A stretch of DNA of 64,000 nt from Nitrospira sp. (GCA_024331095.1 JANDJE010000011.1:1-64000); one strand, 5' to 3'. Shown: positions 8,630 to 19,345, counted from the first letter of the stretch. Program-made: numbers and translations. Notes: generated by a model from the letters alone, not told the origin.

Positions 8630-10033
8630 CTACACGGTTTCAAACGGCGACGCAATGCCTTGATAAGGAATGGTGCGAACAAGCGGGCTTCCTTCCCCTT
8701 CCGAATGGGAGACGGGTTGACCGGCCTCGAGCCAGGGAAGGGCGGTGAGCGTATTCCATCGGGCGCACCCCCGGCAGCGCCCAGACCATTCCGCAGACTC
8801 TTGTCTGCACTGGGTGCAAATGTAGGGAACGACGACGCGCTTTTTGAAACCGAGCGCTTTCTTCAACTCGACGATGGCCTGCTCGAATTGCTGCTTGCGC
8901 AAGAAGAGATTGGCCATGATCTTGTGATAGTCGAGCAGGTAATCTTGAGGACCTTCGATTGTCGAAAGGACTTCGAAGGCTTCATCCACCATTTCAAGCC
9001 TGTAATAGAGCTTGCCCAAGTAGAATTGCAGCACGGGATCCTGCGGATTGTGCTGTAAGGCCTCCTGATAGACGCGAATGATTTCTCCGGGTTCCCCTTG
9101 ATCGAGAAACAGTTCTTCGAGCCGGTGAAGGATGATCATGCTTCGCGTCCTGGCATAGACCTTCTTGAAGATTTCGACGGCTTCCTTAGTCTTGCCTTCG
9201 TGGATCAAAATTTCACCCAGCCCGATATATGCGGGGAGAAAGGCGCGGTCCTTCTTGATGGCGCCTCGAAAATAGCGGCGGGCTTTGTCCGGATGTCCGC
9301 GCTCCAGCAGTTGACGCCCGACTTCATACATGCAACCGACCAGCAATTCCGCTTCCGCCCGTTTTTCCTGGGCCGGCAGAGACGCCTTGAGCAAGCGGTG
9401 TTGAATTTCGAGCGCCTCGCTCCACCGTTCCAAGCGGATATTGAGGTCACGTTTGCGGATCAGCGCCATCAAATTGTCCGACTCGATTTTTAGGATTTTG
9501 TCGAAAGCCTGAAGCGCCTCTTCATATCGCTTGGCGCACTCCAGATCCGTGCCTAATTCGAGCAGAATTTCGATGTTCCGGTCGTCGACCCGATGGGCGT
9601 GTTGATGAAGCCGAATGGCTTCGGAGAAATTGCGCTCGGATCGGTAGATGTTTCCGAGCCATAGAAGCGAATCGACGCGGTTGGGATCGATGGCGAGGGC
9701 CTTTTCAAACAGCGAGATCGCCTCCATCGTGCGTTTGGACATCAAGGCATGGGTGCCGTCCCGATGCAACACGTCCACCTTTTCCTTGCGACGGATCTGT
9801 CGGTTGCTGCGCCAGTTGACGATGGCGTGGGCCGTCTGTTGGAGGCCGACCAGAAAGGCGACGAAGACCGAGCCGGCTGCCATGGAAATCAAGACCAGGT
9901 TGACGGGGCTGAGGTCGAATTCGGTCGTGGGGCTTGTATGAATCGTCACCGCGCCGGGATTCAGTTCGCGGAAATAACTATAGACGAAAATACCGGCGCT
10001 GATCAAAAAGATCGTGATCAACAGTCTGAGCAT
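8630..10033 (-). CDS. lapB: LapA-LapB-like fusion: two membrane helices, TPR repeats and rubredoxin-type zinc site
   Basis: 467 residues. The first ~70 resemble LapA/DUF1049: helix 1 (LLITIFLISAGIFVYSYF), a short beta stretch (NPGAVTIH), helix 2 (LVLISMAAGSVFVAFLVGL) and a basic cytoplasmic segment. From about residue 85 to 395 there are TPR repeats as in LapB (YciM). The end has the LapB rubredoxin-like metal site, C406-x2-C409 and C420-x2-C423. In E. coli LapA and LapB are separate; LapB controls LpxC turnover by FtsH and so LPS amount. The gene follows rsfS by two bases. The fusion reading is from sequence pattern; the LPS role is inferred from the family and from the LPS operon in this window. 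Confidence 0.85.
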   Translation of the reverse strand: MLRLLITIFLISAGIFVYSYFRELNPGAVTIHTSPTTEFDLSPVNLVLISMAAGSVFVAFLVGLQQTAHAIVNWRSNRQIRRKEKVDVLHRDGTHALMSKRTMEAISLFEKALAIDPNRVDSLLWLGNIYRSERNFSEAIRLHQHAHRVDDRNIEILLELGTDLECAKRYEEALQAFDKILKIESDNLMALIRKRDLNIRLERWSEALEIQHRLLKASLPAQEKRAEAELLVGCMYEVGRQLLERGHPDKARRYFRGAIKKDRAFLPAYIGLGEILIHEGKTKEAVEIFKKVYARTRSMIILHRLEELFLDQGEPGEIIRVYQEALQHNPQDPVLQFYLGKLYYRLEMVDEAFEVLSTIEGPQDYLLDYHKIMANLFLRKQQFEQAIVELKKALGFKKRVVVPYICTQCRQESAEWSGRCRGCARWNTLTALPWLEAGQPVSHSEGEGSPLVRTIPYQGIASPFETV

Positions 10034-10035
10034 GA

Positions 10036-10464
10036 CTAAACCGACTTGCGGGCGGCTGCTTTTCGAGTCGCGACACGCCGTTGAGGCCCTTCAGGGGCAA
10101 TCTTTGAGTCCGAGTCCTGGGGAATCGGCACCGACTTCGCGTCGCTCCAAAGCCGCTCGAGGGCATAGTGAGTTCGGGCGTCCTGCCTAAACACATGGGC
10201 GACCACGTCGCCGAAGTCGATCAAAACCCATTGTCCCGTCGTTGTGCCTTCGATGCTCAACGCTCGACGCCCCAGACGGGAGATGTTTTCATCGATATGG
10301 TCGGCAATGGCGCGGGTTTGCCGATCCGAGTCCGCCGAGCCGATGACCAAGTAATCGGCGACGGACGTCAACGGGGCGACATGCAGCACCTGGACATCGA
10401 CGGCCTTCTTGTCGAGCATCGCCTTTCCGATGGCGAGTGCGACGGCCTTAGATGTTTGTGCGAT
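10036..10464 (-). CDS. rsfS: Ribosomal silencing factor RsfS
   Basis: RsfS (YbeB) binds bL14 on the large subunit and blocks subunit joining in starvation. The family core is clear: KAVDVQVLHVAPLTSVADY, IGSADSDRQTRAIADHI, GTTTGQWVLIDFGDVVAHVF and HYALERLW. The start is unusual. A perfect AGGAGG lies at 10471-10476, and the only codons at proper spacing are ATC at 10464 (6 bases away) or 10470. ATC at 10464 gives 142 residues and a 17-bp overlap with nadD. The nearest standard starts, a TTG and a GTG inside nadD, lack a ribosome binding site and add residues unlike the family. The ~30-residue tail after the domain is basic. Confidence 0.87.
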   Translation of the reverse strand: MAQTSKAVALAIGKAMLDKKAVDVQVLHVAPLTSVADYLVIGSADSDRQTRAIADHIDENISRLGRRALSIEGTTTGQWVLIDFGDVVAHVFRQDARTHYALERLWSDAKSVPIPQDSDSKIAPEGPQRRVATRKAAARKSV

Positions 10465-11170
10465 CGCGATCCTCCTGATACAAGCGATGCCGAAGTATAT
10501 AAGATTCAACGGGGGGCGGCAACAGATTTGCCAGAGTGTCACCGTTTCCGACCCGCCGCCGAATGTCGGACGCCGAAATGGGGCAGAGCGGGATCGGAAG
10601 ACAGATCACGCCTCGGCATGACGCACTTGAGATGTCCAGTCGAGGCAGGACTCCCGTGTCAAGCTTGGCCAACATATCGGGATCGAGGTTCGGTAGCAAG
10701 GGAACGCTCGCGAGGTGACGGTACGATTGTCCCGGTCGAGGCACGACGACGAATCGGCACGCTTGCAGCAATTCCAAAGGAGCTCTCCAATGGTGGATGT
10801 CGAGAAAGGCGTCGAGCCCGATGATGAAATAGAGATCCGTCGCCGGGCCGAACCGCCGTTCGAGGGTTCGGACGGTATCAATGGAATAGGATTTTCCTTT
10901 GCGTCGGATTTCGATATCGGAGAGATCGAACGACGGCGTTCCGGCAATGGCAAGCTTGACCATTTCATAGCGATCCGTTGCGGGCGCCAGCGATCCGTTC
11001 CGTTTGTGGGGCGGATCGCCGGCCGGAATAAAGAGCACTCGGTCGAGTCCCAGCCTGTCTCGGACTTCGCTTGCAACGGCCAAGTGGCCGTTGTGAATGG
11101 GATTGAAACTGCCGCCGAAGAGTCCCAGCTTGAACGGCGAGGGGTGTGAGGCGGGAGGAGAAGCGCTCAT
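10448..11170 (-). CDS. nadD: Nicotinate-nucleotide adenylyltransferase
   Basis: NadD joins nicotinate mononucleotide and ATP to make deamido-NAD. The 240-residue protein has the nucleotidyltransferase motif GLFGGSFNPIHNGHL near the N-terminus, FIPAGDPPHKR, FIIGLDAF, and the C-terminal ISASDIRRRV (ISSTxIR type). It sits between proB and rsfS, a common arrangement (obgE-proB-nadD-rsfS). Its 3' end overlaps rsfS. Confidence 0.96.
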   Translation of the reverse strand: MSASPPASHPSPFKLGLFGGSFNPIHNGHLAVASEVRDRLGLDRVLFIPAGDPPHKRNGSLAPATDRYEMVKLAIAGTPSFDLSDIEIRRKGKSYSIDTVRTLERRFGPATDLYFIIGLDAFLDIHHWRAPLELLQACRFVVVPRPGQSYRHLASVPLLPNLDPDMLAKLDTGVLPRLDISSASCRGVICLPIPLCPISASDIRRRVGNGDTLANLLPPPVESYILRHRLYQEDRDRTNI

Positions 11171-11195
11171 GACCGAACGGCGGCGCGTGCGACTT

Positions 11196-12317
11196 CTAAA
11201 AAACGACCAGGTTGTCTCTGTGGATCACTTCTTCGTATTCCTGCGGTCCGATTCGCTCATGAATGTCCACCGTCTTAAGGCCTTTCATGCGATCCAACAG
11301 GTCCGAGGAAAAATTCACCAGGCCTTTGGCGAATTCTTTCCCGCCGGGATCCAGGCAAGCGACCGGATCGCCCGCCTCAAAATCGCCGATCACCTCGACG
11401 ATGCCGGAAGCCAGGAGACTTTTTCCCCGCTTGACCAAGGCCTCGACCGCTCCTTGATCCACCCGCACGCGCCCGCGGGGACGCAGCGTAAAGGCGATCC
11501 AATGTTTGCGGCTCTTCATTCGCCGTTCCCGCGCCAAGAAGAGACTGCCGCCGGGATTCCCGGCCAGCACGCTTGAAAGGAGTCCGGGCCGTTCGCCGTT
11601 GATGATCAACGTGGGCACGCCGTACTCGCCGACCTTCTTGGCGGCGCGGACCTTGGTCGCCATCCCTCCGGTTCCCTCAAAGGTGCTCGAGGCGCCGGCC
11701 CGTCGTTCGATGTCTTCCGTGATTTCCGGAATGGTCGAAATCAGCGTCGCGGCCGGGTTCTTTCTTGGATCTTCCGTATAAAGGCCGTCGACATCGGATA
11801 AAATGACGAGCAACTCCGCGTCCACCAAGTGAGCGACCTCGCTCGCCAACGTATCGTTGTCACCGACTCGAATTTCATCAACGGCCACGGTGTCGTTCTC
11901 GTTGATGATCGGAAGGACTCCGAATCCGATCAGGGCCGCGAGGGTATGGCGGGCGTTTAAGAATCGACGGCGATCGGCCAGATCTTGATGGGTCAGGAGA
12001 ATTTGCGCGACTTGAATGCCGCTCCGTTCGAACGCTTTTTCGTAGGCCCACATCAGGCGGCTCTGTCCGACGGCCGCGGCGGCTTGTTTGACCGGAAGGC
12101 TTCTCGGATATTCCTTCAACCGCAGTTTCTTGATGCCGGACACGATCGCTCCCGATGAGACGACCAGCACTTCGCGGCCGCCTGTTCGTAAAACCGCCAG
12201 CTCCTCGGCAAGTCGCTCGATTTGATCGAGACGCAAGCCGGTGGCGCGGGAAGCGATCAGACTGCTCCCGATCTTGACGACGATGCGTTTGGCTTTCGTT
12301 AAGATTTCGTCTCGCAT
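11196..12317 (-). CDS. proB: Glutamate 5-kinase with C-terminal PUA domain
   Basis: First step of proline synthesis, phosphorylating glutamate. The start is taken as the ATG at 12317 ([19 protein letters not shown]), giving 373 residues and a 19-bp overlap with obgE. The amino-acid kinase domain covers about 1-260 (VVKIGSSLI, VSSGAIVSG, INENDTVAVDE, DVDGLYTEDP, GTGGMATKVRAA). The PUA domain covers about 280-360 (ALVKRGKSLLASGIVEVIG). proA is not next door. Confidence 0.96.
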   Translation of the reverse strand: MRDEILTKAKRIVVKIGSSLIASRATGLRLDQIERLAEELAVLRTGGREVLVVSSGAIVSGIKKLRLKEYPRSLPVKQAAAAVGQSRLMWAYEKAFERSGIQVAQILLTHQDLADRRRFLNARHTLAALIGFGVLPIINENDTVAVDEIRVGDNDTLASEVAHLVDAELLVILSDVDGLYTEDPRKNPAATLISTIPEITEDIERRAGASSTFEGTGGMATKVRAAKKVGEYGVPTLIINGERPGLLSSVLAGNPGGSLFLARERRMKSRKHWIAFTLRPRGRVRVDQGAVEALVKRGKSLLASGIVEVIGDFEAGDPVACLDPGGKEFAKGLVNFSSDLLDRMKGLKTVDIHERIGPQEYEEVIHRDNLVVF

Positions 12318-13324
12318 GGCTGGCTTCTGATGTGGTCCACTTGCGCGCCGACGAAGGCGATCAGGTCGTCGAGACCTTCTCTCGTGGCGGACGAAACGGG
12401 AAAACACCGAAGGCGACGATGCTTGCAATAGTCCCGGAGTCGTGCGAGTCGATCCGACGTTCCGCCGATGTCGATCTTCGTCGCGACGACGGCGAAGGGG
12501 CGGTCGATCAACATGTGATCGTACGCCGCGAGCTCGCGCCTCAGGGTCTCGAAGCCGGCGATCGGCTCAACGGGCGTCCACTCCGAAACGTCGATCAGGT
12601 GAAGCAAAAAAGCCGTGCGTTCGATATGGCGAAGAAATTGAAGCCCCAGCCCCTTTCCATCGTGAGCTCCTTCGATCAAGCCGGGAATATCGGCGACGAC
12701 GAAGCTGCGATCGGCTCCCCAGCGCACGACGCCCAAATGGGGAGTCAATGTGGTGAACGGATACTCGGCGATTTTGGGGCGCGCTGACGAAACGGCCGCA
12801 ATGAGCGTCGATTTTCCCGCGTTGGGAAAGCCGACCAGGCCGACGTCCGCGAGCAGCTTCAGCTCGAGCCGAAGCGTTCGCTCTTCGCCGTCCGTTCCTG
12901 GGGTCCACCGGGTCGGGGCCCGATTGGTCGAGGTGGCGAAATGACAATTGCCGAGCCCCCCTCGCCCGCCTTTGGCGATCACGACCGTTTCTCCGTCGGT
13001 GACGAGGTCGGCCAGCACATCGCCCGTCGCGGCGTCGTACACGACGGTGCCGACGGGGAGTGTCACGATGACATCGGCCCCCGACCGGCCGGTGCATTTA
13101 GAGCTTCCGCCGGCTCGTCCGTCTTCAGCCTGGTAGTGCTTTTGATAACGGAGATCCAGCAGAGTCGTGAGACGATGCGACGCCGTTAAGACGACGTTGC
13201 CGCCATTGCCGCCGTCACCTCCGTCCGGGCCGCCGCGGGGCACGTACATCTCGCGGCGGAAACTGCAAACGCCGTCTCCTCCTCGTCCGGCGCGAACGGT
13301 AATGACCGCCTCATCGACGAACAT
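12299..13324 (-). CDS. obgE: GTPase ObgE/CgtA
   Basis: Large-subunit ribosome assembly GTPase. The 341-residue protein has the glycine-rich Obg fold at 1-158 ([24 protein letters not shown]) and a G domain with P-loop GFPNAGKST, switch [12 protein letters not shown], and the base-specificity motif VATKID. It stops soon after the G domain, lacking the extended C-terminal domain of some species. Its place after rplU and rpmA is strongly conserved in bacteria. Confidence 0.97.
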   Translation of the reverse strand: MFVDEAVITVRAGRGGDGVCSFRREMYVPRGGPDGGDGGNGGNVVLTASHRLTTLLDLRYQKHYQAEDGRAGGSSKCTGRSGADVIVTLPVGTVVYDAATGDVLADLVTDGETVVIAKGGRGGLGNCHFATSTNRAPTRWTPGTDGEERTLRLELKLLADVGLVGFPNAGKSTLIAAVSSARPKIAEYPFTTLTPHLGVVRWGADRSFVVADIPGLIEGAHDGKGLGLQFLRHIERTAFLLHLIDVSEWTPVEPIAGFETLRRELAAYDHMLIDRPFAVVATKIDIGGTSDRLARLRDYCKHRRLRCFPVSSATREGLDDLIAFVGAQVDHIRSQPCETKS

Positions 13325-13456
13325 GGTGTGCCTGTATCGGGTTGAATGTATCGCGGCGTGCCATAGGCTGGAGTATACCCGACCTGCTATCGCCGGTGGA
13401 AAGGGACGTTCAGGGTATCGGGCGATTGAGATCAGGATGCGTGAAAGGCGGGAGGG

Positions 13457-13720
13457 TCAAGATTCAGCGGGGAGCGGATACACGCTGACCTTCCGTCTGC
13501 CGCGGCCGCCTTCGAATTTCACCGTTCCGGTGATCCGGGCGAACAACGTATGGTCTCGTCCGATATCGACGTTGAAGCCGGGGAAAAACTTCGTGCCTCG
13601 TTGGCGGACAATGATGCTCCCCGCCGTCACGGTTTCACCGCCATACGCCTTGACGCCCAGATACTGCGGATTGCTGTCCCGACCATTCCGCGACGAACCG
13701 CCGCCTTTATTGGTTGCCAT
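13457..13720 (-). CDS. rpmA: 50S ribosomal protein bL27
   Basis: 87 residues starting [18 protein letters not shown], typical bL27, whose N-terminal tail reaches the peptidyl-transferase centre. Conserved [15 protein letters not shown] and GRDHTLFA are present. AAGGGA precedes the ATG. It lies 21 bp after rplU. The 132 bp to obgE hold no recognisable feature. Confidence 0.98.
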   Translation of the reverse strand: MATNKGGGSSRNGRDSNPQYLGVKAYGGETVTAGSIIVRQRGTKFFPGFNVDIGRDHTLFARITGTVKFEGGRGRRKVSVYPLPAES

Positions 13721-13741
13721 GGGCAGTCCCTTCTGTAGCCG

Positions 13742-14056
13742 TTAGTTTGTCGTGATGTCTTTGATAAGAAGCTTCGTAAAATGTTGCCGATGACCGCGGG
13801 TCCGGCGATAGTTTTTCCGGCGTTTCTTCTTAAAGACGGTAATGGATCTCGTCCGGCCTTGTCGCAAGATTTCAGCCGTGACCTTCGCGCCCTGCACAAG
13901 CGGTTGCCCGATAATAGGACCGGCATCTCCGTGAACCAAGTGCACGCGGTCCAATTCGACTGTGCCGCCGACGTCACCGGGCAGTTTTTCAACCTGAATC
14001 GTGGACCCGGCTTCGACTCGATACTGTTTTCCACCCGTTTCAATGATTGCGTACAT
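13742..14056 (-). CDS. rplU: 50S ribosomal protein bL21
   Basis: 104 residues beginning [17 protein letters not shown], the family signature, with the basic end [16 protein letters not shown] and the final LLIKDI. bL21 binds 23S rRNA domain I. It is the first gene of the minus-strand run down to bioB; AAGGAG lies upstream of the ATG. Confidence 0.98.
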   Translation of the reverse strand: MYAIIETGGKQYRVEAGSTIQVEKLPGDVGGTVELDRVHLVHGDAGPIIGQPLVQGAKVTAEILRQGRTRSITVFKKKRRKNYRRTRGHRQHFTKLLIKDITTN

Positions 14057-14084
14057 GCTTCATGTCTCCTTAAGCGGAGCGACT

Positions 14085-14114
14085 TTGATACCATGCGTTT
14101 TTATATGATGTCAA
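14085..14114 (-). promoter_or_regulatory. Putative sigma70 promoter of rplU operon
   Basis: On the minus strand TTGACA (14109-14114) and TATCAA (14085-14090) are separated by 18 bp. It lies about 30 bp before the rplU ATG, so the leader would be short. No other element of this quality is seen upstream of rplU. Confidence 0.6.
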
Positions 14115-14282
14115 GTAAGCCGGTTTTCGGTACGCCTTGCTCGATGTGAGCGAGGCTGAGTCATTTTACCCCCTCTTCAGAAGGGATAGAAAGGTGGAGT
14201 GGAAAGGAGTATTTTGCCGTCAGTTCTTCAGTGGTCAGTGGGAAAGTTAAAGAGAAGGGCGGTTCCTTCAGGAGACGACGGT

Positions 14283-14624
14283 ATGCCTTCAACCCGGTTT
14301 GTGATTCGCGCGTACCAGCGCATTCCTGTCCGTTGCAACTTCTACTATATGGGCGAGGAGTTTCTCGGCAAGGGAACGGTGACGAATTTATCTCGAATCG
14401 GATTTCGAGCGCTCGGCGATCATCTGGTGATGCCGGGGATGGAACTCGTCGCTCGGTTGTCTCTTCCCGACCGCGTCGGTTCGGTGGACGTCGGGCTTGT
14501 TTTGGTTCGATGGGTGCGTGGACACTGGTTCGGGGCGAAAATGATCAGACTGAATCCGGGGGCCAAGGAGCGGATCGGAACGTTTCTCGACACTTGCGTT
14601 CGGCCGTCTTGTCTGTCGCCTTGA
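14283..14624 (+). CDS. PilZ-domain protein
   Basis: 113 residues from the ATG at 14283, which follows AGGAG. The start of a PilZ fold is visible: RAYQRIPVRCNFYY carries the RxxxR-type arginines, and NLSRIGFRA stands in place of the usual (D/N)xSxxG motif, keeping N, S and G. PilZ domains bind cyclic di-GMP. No output domain is fused. The window also has a degenerate HD-GYP protein, but no link is shown. Confidence 0.82.
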   Translation: MPSTRFVIRAYQRIPVRCNFYYMGEEFLGKGTVTNLSRIGFRALGDHLVMPGMELVARLSLPDRVGSVDVGLVLVRWVRGHWFGAKMIRLNPGAKERIGTFLDTCVRPSCLSP

Positions 14625-14790
14625 ATCGGTTTTCTATCCGAATCAGAAGCAAAGCCGTGTCCTGTCTGCAAAGAGGAAGACAGGGGCGGTTGCTTGACGC
14701 ATGGTCGGCCTCGCGTTATAGTTCGCGCGCGCCAAACGGGATCGGGATCGCGGAATCGAAACCGTCATCGCACACAGGAGTCGCATTTTC

Positions 14791-15705
14791 ATGTTGGAGC
14801 CCAGTGAAAAAATCTGGATGGACGGCAAGTTCGTCGCGTGGGATCAGGCCACTACGCATGTCTTGACCCATTCGCTGCATTACGGCTTGGCGGCGTTTGA
14901 AGGAATCCGCTGCTATAAGGGCCGGGCCGGATCGGCTATTTTCAGGCTGCAGGAGCACGTCGATCGGTTGTTTGACTCCGCTCATATCGGCATGATGGCG
15001 ATTCCCTATGACAGAAAGCAAATCGCCGATGCCATCCTTGAAACCGTTCGCATCAATCGTCTGGATGCTTGCTACATTCGCCCGTTGGTCTATATCGGCT
15101 ATGGAGCGATGGGGGTTCATCCCGGCGATAATCCGATTCGCGTCGCCATCGCGGCGTGGAAATGGGGGGCCTATTTGGGAGAGGACGCTTTGGCGAACGG
15201 CATCCGCGCCTGTGTGTCTTCCTTTACCCGTCATCATGTCAACGTGTCCATGACGAAGGGGAAAATAGCCGGCTATTACGTCAATTCGATCATGGCGAAA
15301 CGGGAAGCTAAAGCCGCCGGCTATGATGAAGCGATCTTGCTCGATGCCGAGGGATACGTTTCGGAGGGAACGGGAGAAAACGTCTTCATCGTCCGGAGAG
15401 GAAAGTTGAAAACCACTCCTCTGACGTCGGTGCTTGAAGGCATCACCAGAAATTCGGTGATCGAATTGGCCAGGGAGCGAGGGCTTGTCGTGGAGGAAGA
15501 GCGATTTACGCGGGATGAAATGTATATTGCGGACGAGGTCTTCGTGACCGGCACGGCGGCGGAACTGACACCGGTTTGTGAAATCGATCGTCGCGCGATC
15601 GGAAGCCGCAAACCGGGGCCGATCACTCAAATGCTCCAGAAGACGTTCTTTTCCATCGTGCGGGGCGAAAATCCTGCCTACGCCTCGTGGTTGACGCCTG
15701 TCTAG
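14791..15705 (+). CDS. ilvE: Branched-chain amino acid aminotransferase
   Basis: PLP enzyme (fold type IV) that interconverts Val, Leu and Ile with their 2-oxo acids. The 304-residue protein has the start SEKIWMDGKFVAWDQA, the Tyr/Arg region (HYGLAAFEGIRCYKG), the PLP lysine region (NVSMTKGKIAGYYVNS), the EGTGENVFIV motif that holds the cofactor phosphate loop, and the end motif VTGTAAELTPV. D-amino acid transaminase or aminodeoxychorismate lyase are relatives, but length and the FEGIR motif fit IlvE. Confidence 0.95.
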   Translation: MLEPSEKIWMDGKFVAWDQATTHVLTHSLHYGLAAFEGIRCYKGRAGSAIFRLQEHVDRLFDSAHIGMMAIPYDRKQIADAILETVRINRLDACYIRPLVYIGYGAMGVHPGDNPIRVAIAAWKWGAYLGEDALANGIRACVSSFTRHHVNVSMTKGKIAGYYVNSIMAKREAKAAGYDEAILLDAEGYVSEGTGENVFIVRRGKLKTTPLTSVLEGITRNSVIELARERGLVVEEERFTRDEMYIADEVFVTGTAAELTPVCEIDRRAIGSRKPGPITQMLQKTFFSIVRGENPAYASWLTPV

Positions 15706-15801
15706 ATTGGTAAAAGGCTTCTGCTTGCAAAGGGAATCCTACTCATCATTCGACAGCCTGTGGTTGCTGTGGGGATCCTCGGAGGGCATCGCCTCTTACT
15801 G

Positions 15802-15829
15802 ATCCTAAAACGCAAGAGTTTTAGAGGAT
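15802..15829. terminator. AT-rich stem-loop between convergent ilvE and secG
   Basis: An inverted repeat (CTAAAAC, loop GCAAGA, GTTTTAG, then a two-base bulge and GGAT pairing with ATCC) sits in the 154 bp where ilvE and secG converge. Position suggests a bidirectional terminator, but the T tract is inside the stem and the following bases are not T-rich. Confidence 0.35.
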
Positions 15830-15859
15830 TGCGGGTTGTTTCCGGTTCTTAAGGCGAGA

Positions 15860-16216
15860 TCAATGTTGTTCGCCGGGCGAGCCGTTGCCATCCGTAGAGG
15901 GGGACTCGGTTGCCGGCTGAGTCGGCGTGGAAGAGGCCGGGGACTCGCTCTTTTTGTTCAGATCAATGACGGTCGAGGAAAAGTTCCGTTCTTTGGCCAA
16001 AATCGCCAGGCTGAGCGACGTCAGCATGAACACCGCCGCGACGACGACGGTCAGCTTGCTGAGAAAATTGGCGGGGCCTCGACTTCCAAAGACGGTTTGG
16101 CTGGATCCTCCGAACGCCGCCCCGATCTCCGCGCCCTTTCCGGACTGAAGCAGGATGGCTCCGATCATGAGGAACGAAATGAACACATGAAGGATGATGA
16201 TGAGTGTGTATAGCAT
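15860..16216 (-). CDS. secG: Preprotein translocase subunit SecG
   Basis: Small partner of SecYE in protein export. The 118-residue protein has two membrane helices (LIIILHVFISFLMIGAILLQ and LTVVVAAVFMLTSLSLAIL) and the family motif GKGAEIGAAFGGSSQTVFGSRG between them. A low-complexity Ser/Thr/Pro tail follows. The ATG begins directly after the tpiA stop codon (TAAATG), so the two are translationally coupled. Confidence 0.95.
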   Translation of the reverse strand: MLYTLIIILHVFISFLMIGAILLQSGKGAEIGAAFGGSSQTVFGSRGPANFLSKLTVVVAAVFMLTSLSLAILAKERNFSSTVIDLNKKSESPASSTPTQPATESPSTDGNGSPGEQH

Positions 16217-16993
16217 TTATCCTCGATCCGCGATCGCTTGGGCAACGGCGCCGATTGTAACAAAGGATTCCACGTGCAGACAAGCCCCGCCGATTAATGC
16301 GCCGTCGATTTGCTTTGATTGCAAGAATGTCCCGACGTTGTCGGGTGTGACGCTCCCGCCGTACAAAATTCTCGTTGACTTTGCGACGTCGGCCGACCAA
16401 CGGTCTTCCAAGAAATTCCGGATTGCGTGATGGGCGTTCGCCGCTTGCTCGGCGGTGGCGGCTTTGCCCGTTCCGATGGCCCAGATCGGCTCATAGGCGA
16501 TCGTGACGCCCGTTATTGCTTGGGGAGACAGGTCTCCCAAGCCGCCGTTTAATTGCTGACGAAGCACCTCTTCCGTTCGTTCTTGTTCCCGTTGAGCCGA
16601 CGATTCTCCGATACAAACGATCGGTTTCAGGTCATGCGCGAGCGCGGCGCGGATTTTCTTGTGAATCCACTCGTCCCGCTCGCCGAACAGGGTGCGTCGT
16701 TCCGAATGACCGAGAATGACGTATCGACAGCCGAGATCTTTAAGCATGGGGGCCGAAACCTCGCCCGTGTAGGGACCATGGTCTTCCCAAAACATATTTT
16801 GCGCGCCGAGCTGAATCGGCGATGAAGAACCAAGGGCCGTGCGGGCGGACTCAAGCGCGGTGAAGGGAGGGGCGACCACGAATTCGACCGTCGGAGACGT
16901 AGGAAGCTGAGGCCCGACGGCACGCAGGAAAGCAGCCGCCTCGGAGGGGGTTTTATTCATCTTCCAATTGCCGACGATGAGGAGCGAACGCAC
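16217..16993 (-). CDS. tpiA: Triosephosphate isomerase
   Basis: Interconverts dihydroxyacetone phosphate and glyceraldehyde 3-phosphate. The 258-residue TIM barrel starts at a GTG (VGNWKMNKT with the substrate Lys), has the catalytic His in ILGHSERR, the catalytic Glu in AYEPIWAIGTG, and the phosphate loop YGGSVTPDN. Third gene of the gap-pgk-tpiA-secG set. Confidence 0.98.
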   Translation of the reverse strand: MRSLLIVGNWKMNKTPSEAAAFLRAVGPQLPTSPTVEFVVAPPFTALESARTALGSSSPIQLGAQNMFWEDHGPYTGEVSAPMLKDLGCRYVILGHSERRTLFGERDEWIHKKIRAALAHDLKPIVCIGESSAQREQERTEEVLRQQLNGGLGDLSPQAITGVTIAYEPIWAIGTGKAATAEQAANAHHAIRNFLEDRWSADVAKSTRILYGGSVTPDNVGTFLQSKQIDGALIGGACLHVESFVTIGAVAQAIADRG

Positions 16994-17037
16994 GGTGCCG
17001 CCGTTTGTCTTTGTGGGGAATCCAGCGATGACGGACG

Positions 17038-18237
17038 TTAGTCCGTTCGGTCCGGCAGTGCGACGAGGCCGGGAAGCTTTTTCCCCTCAAGCAATTCCAG
17101 CGCGGCGCCGCCGCCGGTGGAAATGAAAGACATATTGTCGGAAACTCCGGCTCGATGCACGGCCAACGCCGTTTCGCCTCCTCCGATGATCGTCAGTGCA
17201 TAGGCGTCGGCGATGGCGTGAGCCATGGCGAGCGTGCCTCTGGCGTAGGCGTCGATTTCAAAGACGCCCATCGGGCCGTTCCAGAGAATCGTTTTTGCGT
17301 TTTGAACGGCCTCGTTGAACAGTTTCACCGAAGCCGGGCCGATGTCGAGGCCATACCATCCTTTGGGAATTTCCTGGACTGGGACGATTTTCGATTCAGC
17401 GCCCGGTCCGCGGTCGGCTGCGACGACGCAATCCACCGGAAGGTAAAACTTGACCCCCCGCGACAGCGCGTGGTCTTCGATGCCTTTGGCAAAGTCGAGC
17501 ATGTCGTTTTCGACCAATGAATTACCAATCTCCATGCCTTTTGCCTTCAGAAATGTAAAGGCCATGCCGCCTCCGATAATGACCTTGTCGACCTTCTTGC
17601 CCAGGTTTTCGATGACACCGATTTTCCCCGATACCTTGGCCCCTCCCAGAACTGCGACAAACGGCCGAATGGGATTGGCAACGGCGCCTTCCAGATATTC
17701 AATTTCCTTTTTGAGCAAAAAACCGGCCGCGGCTTCTTTGATGAACTTCGTAATGCCGACCGTGGAAGCATGGGCGCGGTGGGCGGCTCCGAAAGCGTCA
17801 TTGATATAGACGTCTCCCAGTGAAGCGAGGGCCTTGGCAAAGGCGTCGTCGTTTTGCTCTTCGCCGCGATGGAAGCGGAGATTTTCCAACAAGAGCACGT
17901 CGCCGGGATTCATTTTTGAGACGAGTTTCTCGACGGTCGGTCCGATGCAATCCGGCGCGAAAATCACCTCCTTGCCGAGGAGCCGACCCAGTCGCTTTGC
18001 AACCGGCGCCAGACTGTACTTGGGATCAAAGACTCCTTTGGGGCGCCCCAGATGGGAACACACGATGACCTTAGCGCCTTCGTCGACGACGCGATTGATG
18101 GTCGGCAGCGTGGATCGAATGCGCGTATCGTCCGTGATCTGCAACGCTTCATCCAGCGGCACGTTGAAATCGGCGCGGATAATGACCCGTTTTCCGCGAA
18201 GCACCACGTCATCGATGGTTTTTTTGTGCAAGTTCAC
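17038..18237 (-). CDS. pgk: Phosphoglycerate kinase
   Basis: Transfers phosphate between 1,3-bisphosphoglycerate and ADP. The 399-residue protein starts at a GTG behind GAGGAAC, with [49 protein letters not shown], and the nucleotide-site end motif [16 protein letters not shown]. Full length for the family. Confidence 0.98.
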   Translation of the reverse strand: MNLHKKTIDDVVLRGKRVIIRADFNVPLDEALQITDDTRIRSTLPTINRVVDEGAKVIVCSHLGRPKGVFDPKYSLAPVAKRLGRLLGKEVIFAPDCIGPTVEKLVSKMNPGDVLLLENLRFHRGEEQNDDAFAKALASLGDVYINDAFGAAHRAHASTVGITKFIKEAAAGFLLKKEIEYLEGAVANPIRPFVAVLGGAKVSGKIGVIENLGKKVDKVIIGGGMAFTFLKAKGMEIGNSLVENDMLDFAKGIEDHALSRGVKFYLPVDCVVAADRGPGAESKIVPVQEIPKGWYGLDIGPASVKLFNEAVQNAKTILWNGPMGVFEIDAYARGTLAMAHAIADAYALTIIGGGETALAVHRAGVSDNMSFISTGGGAALELLEGKKLPGLVALPDRTD

Positions 18238-18334
18238 GGCTGTTCCTCTTTTGCGTGTGACGTCCCATGATCGGTCGCGATTGCCTGTGGTGTGGAAGTC
18301 GGGCTGCCGCCGGCAAGAGTTCCGGTTTTTAACT

Positions 18335-19345
<1,011 letters not shown>

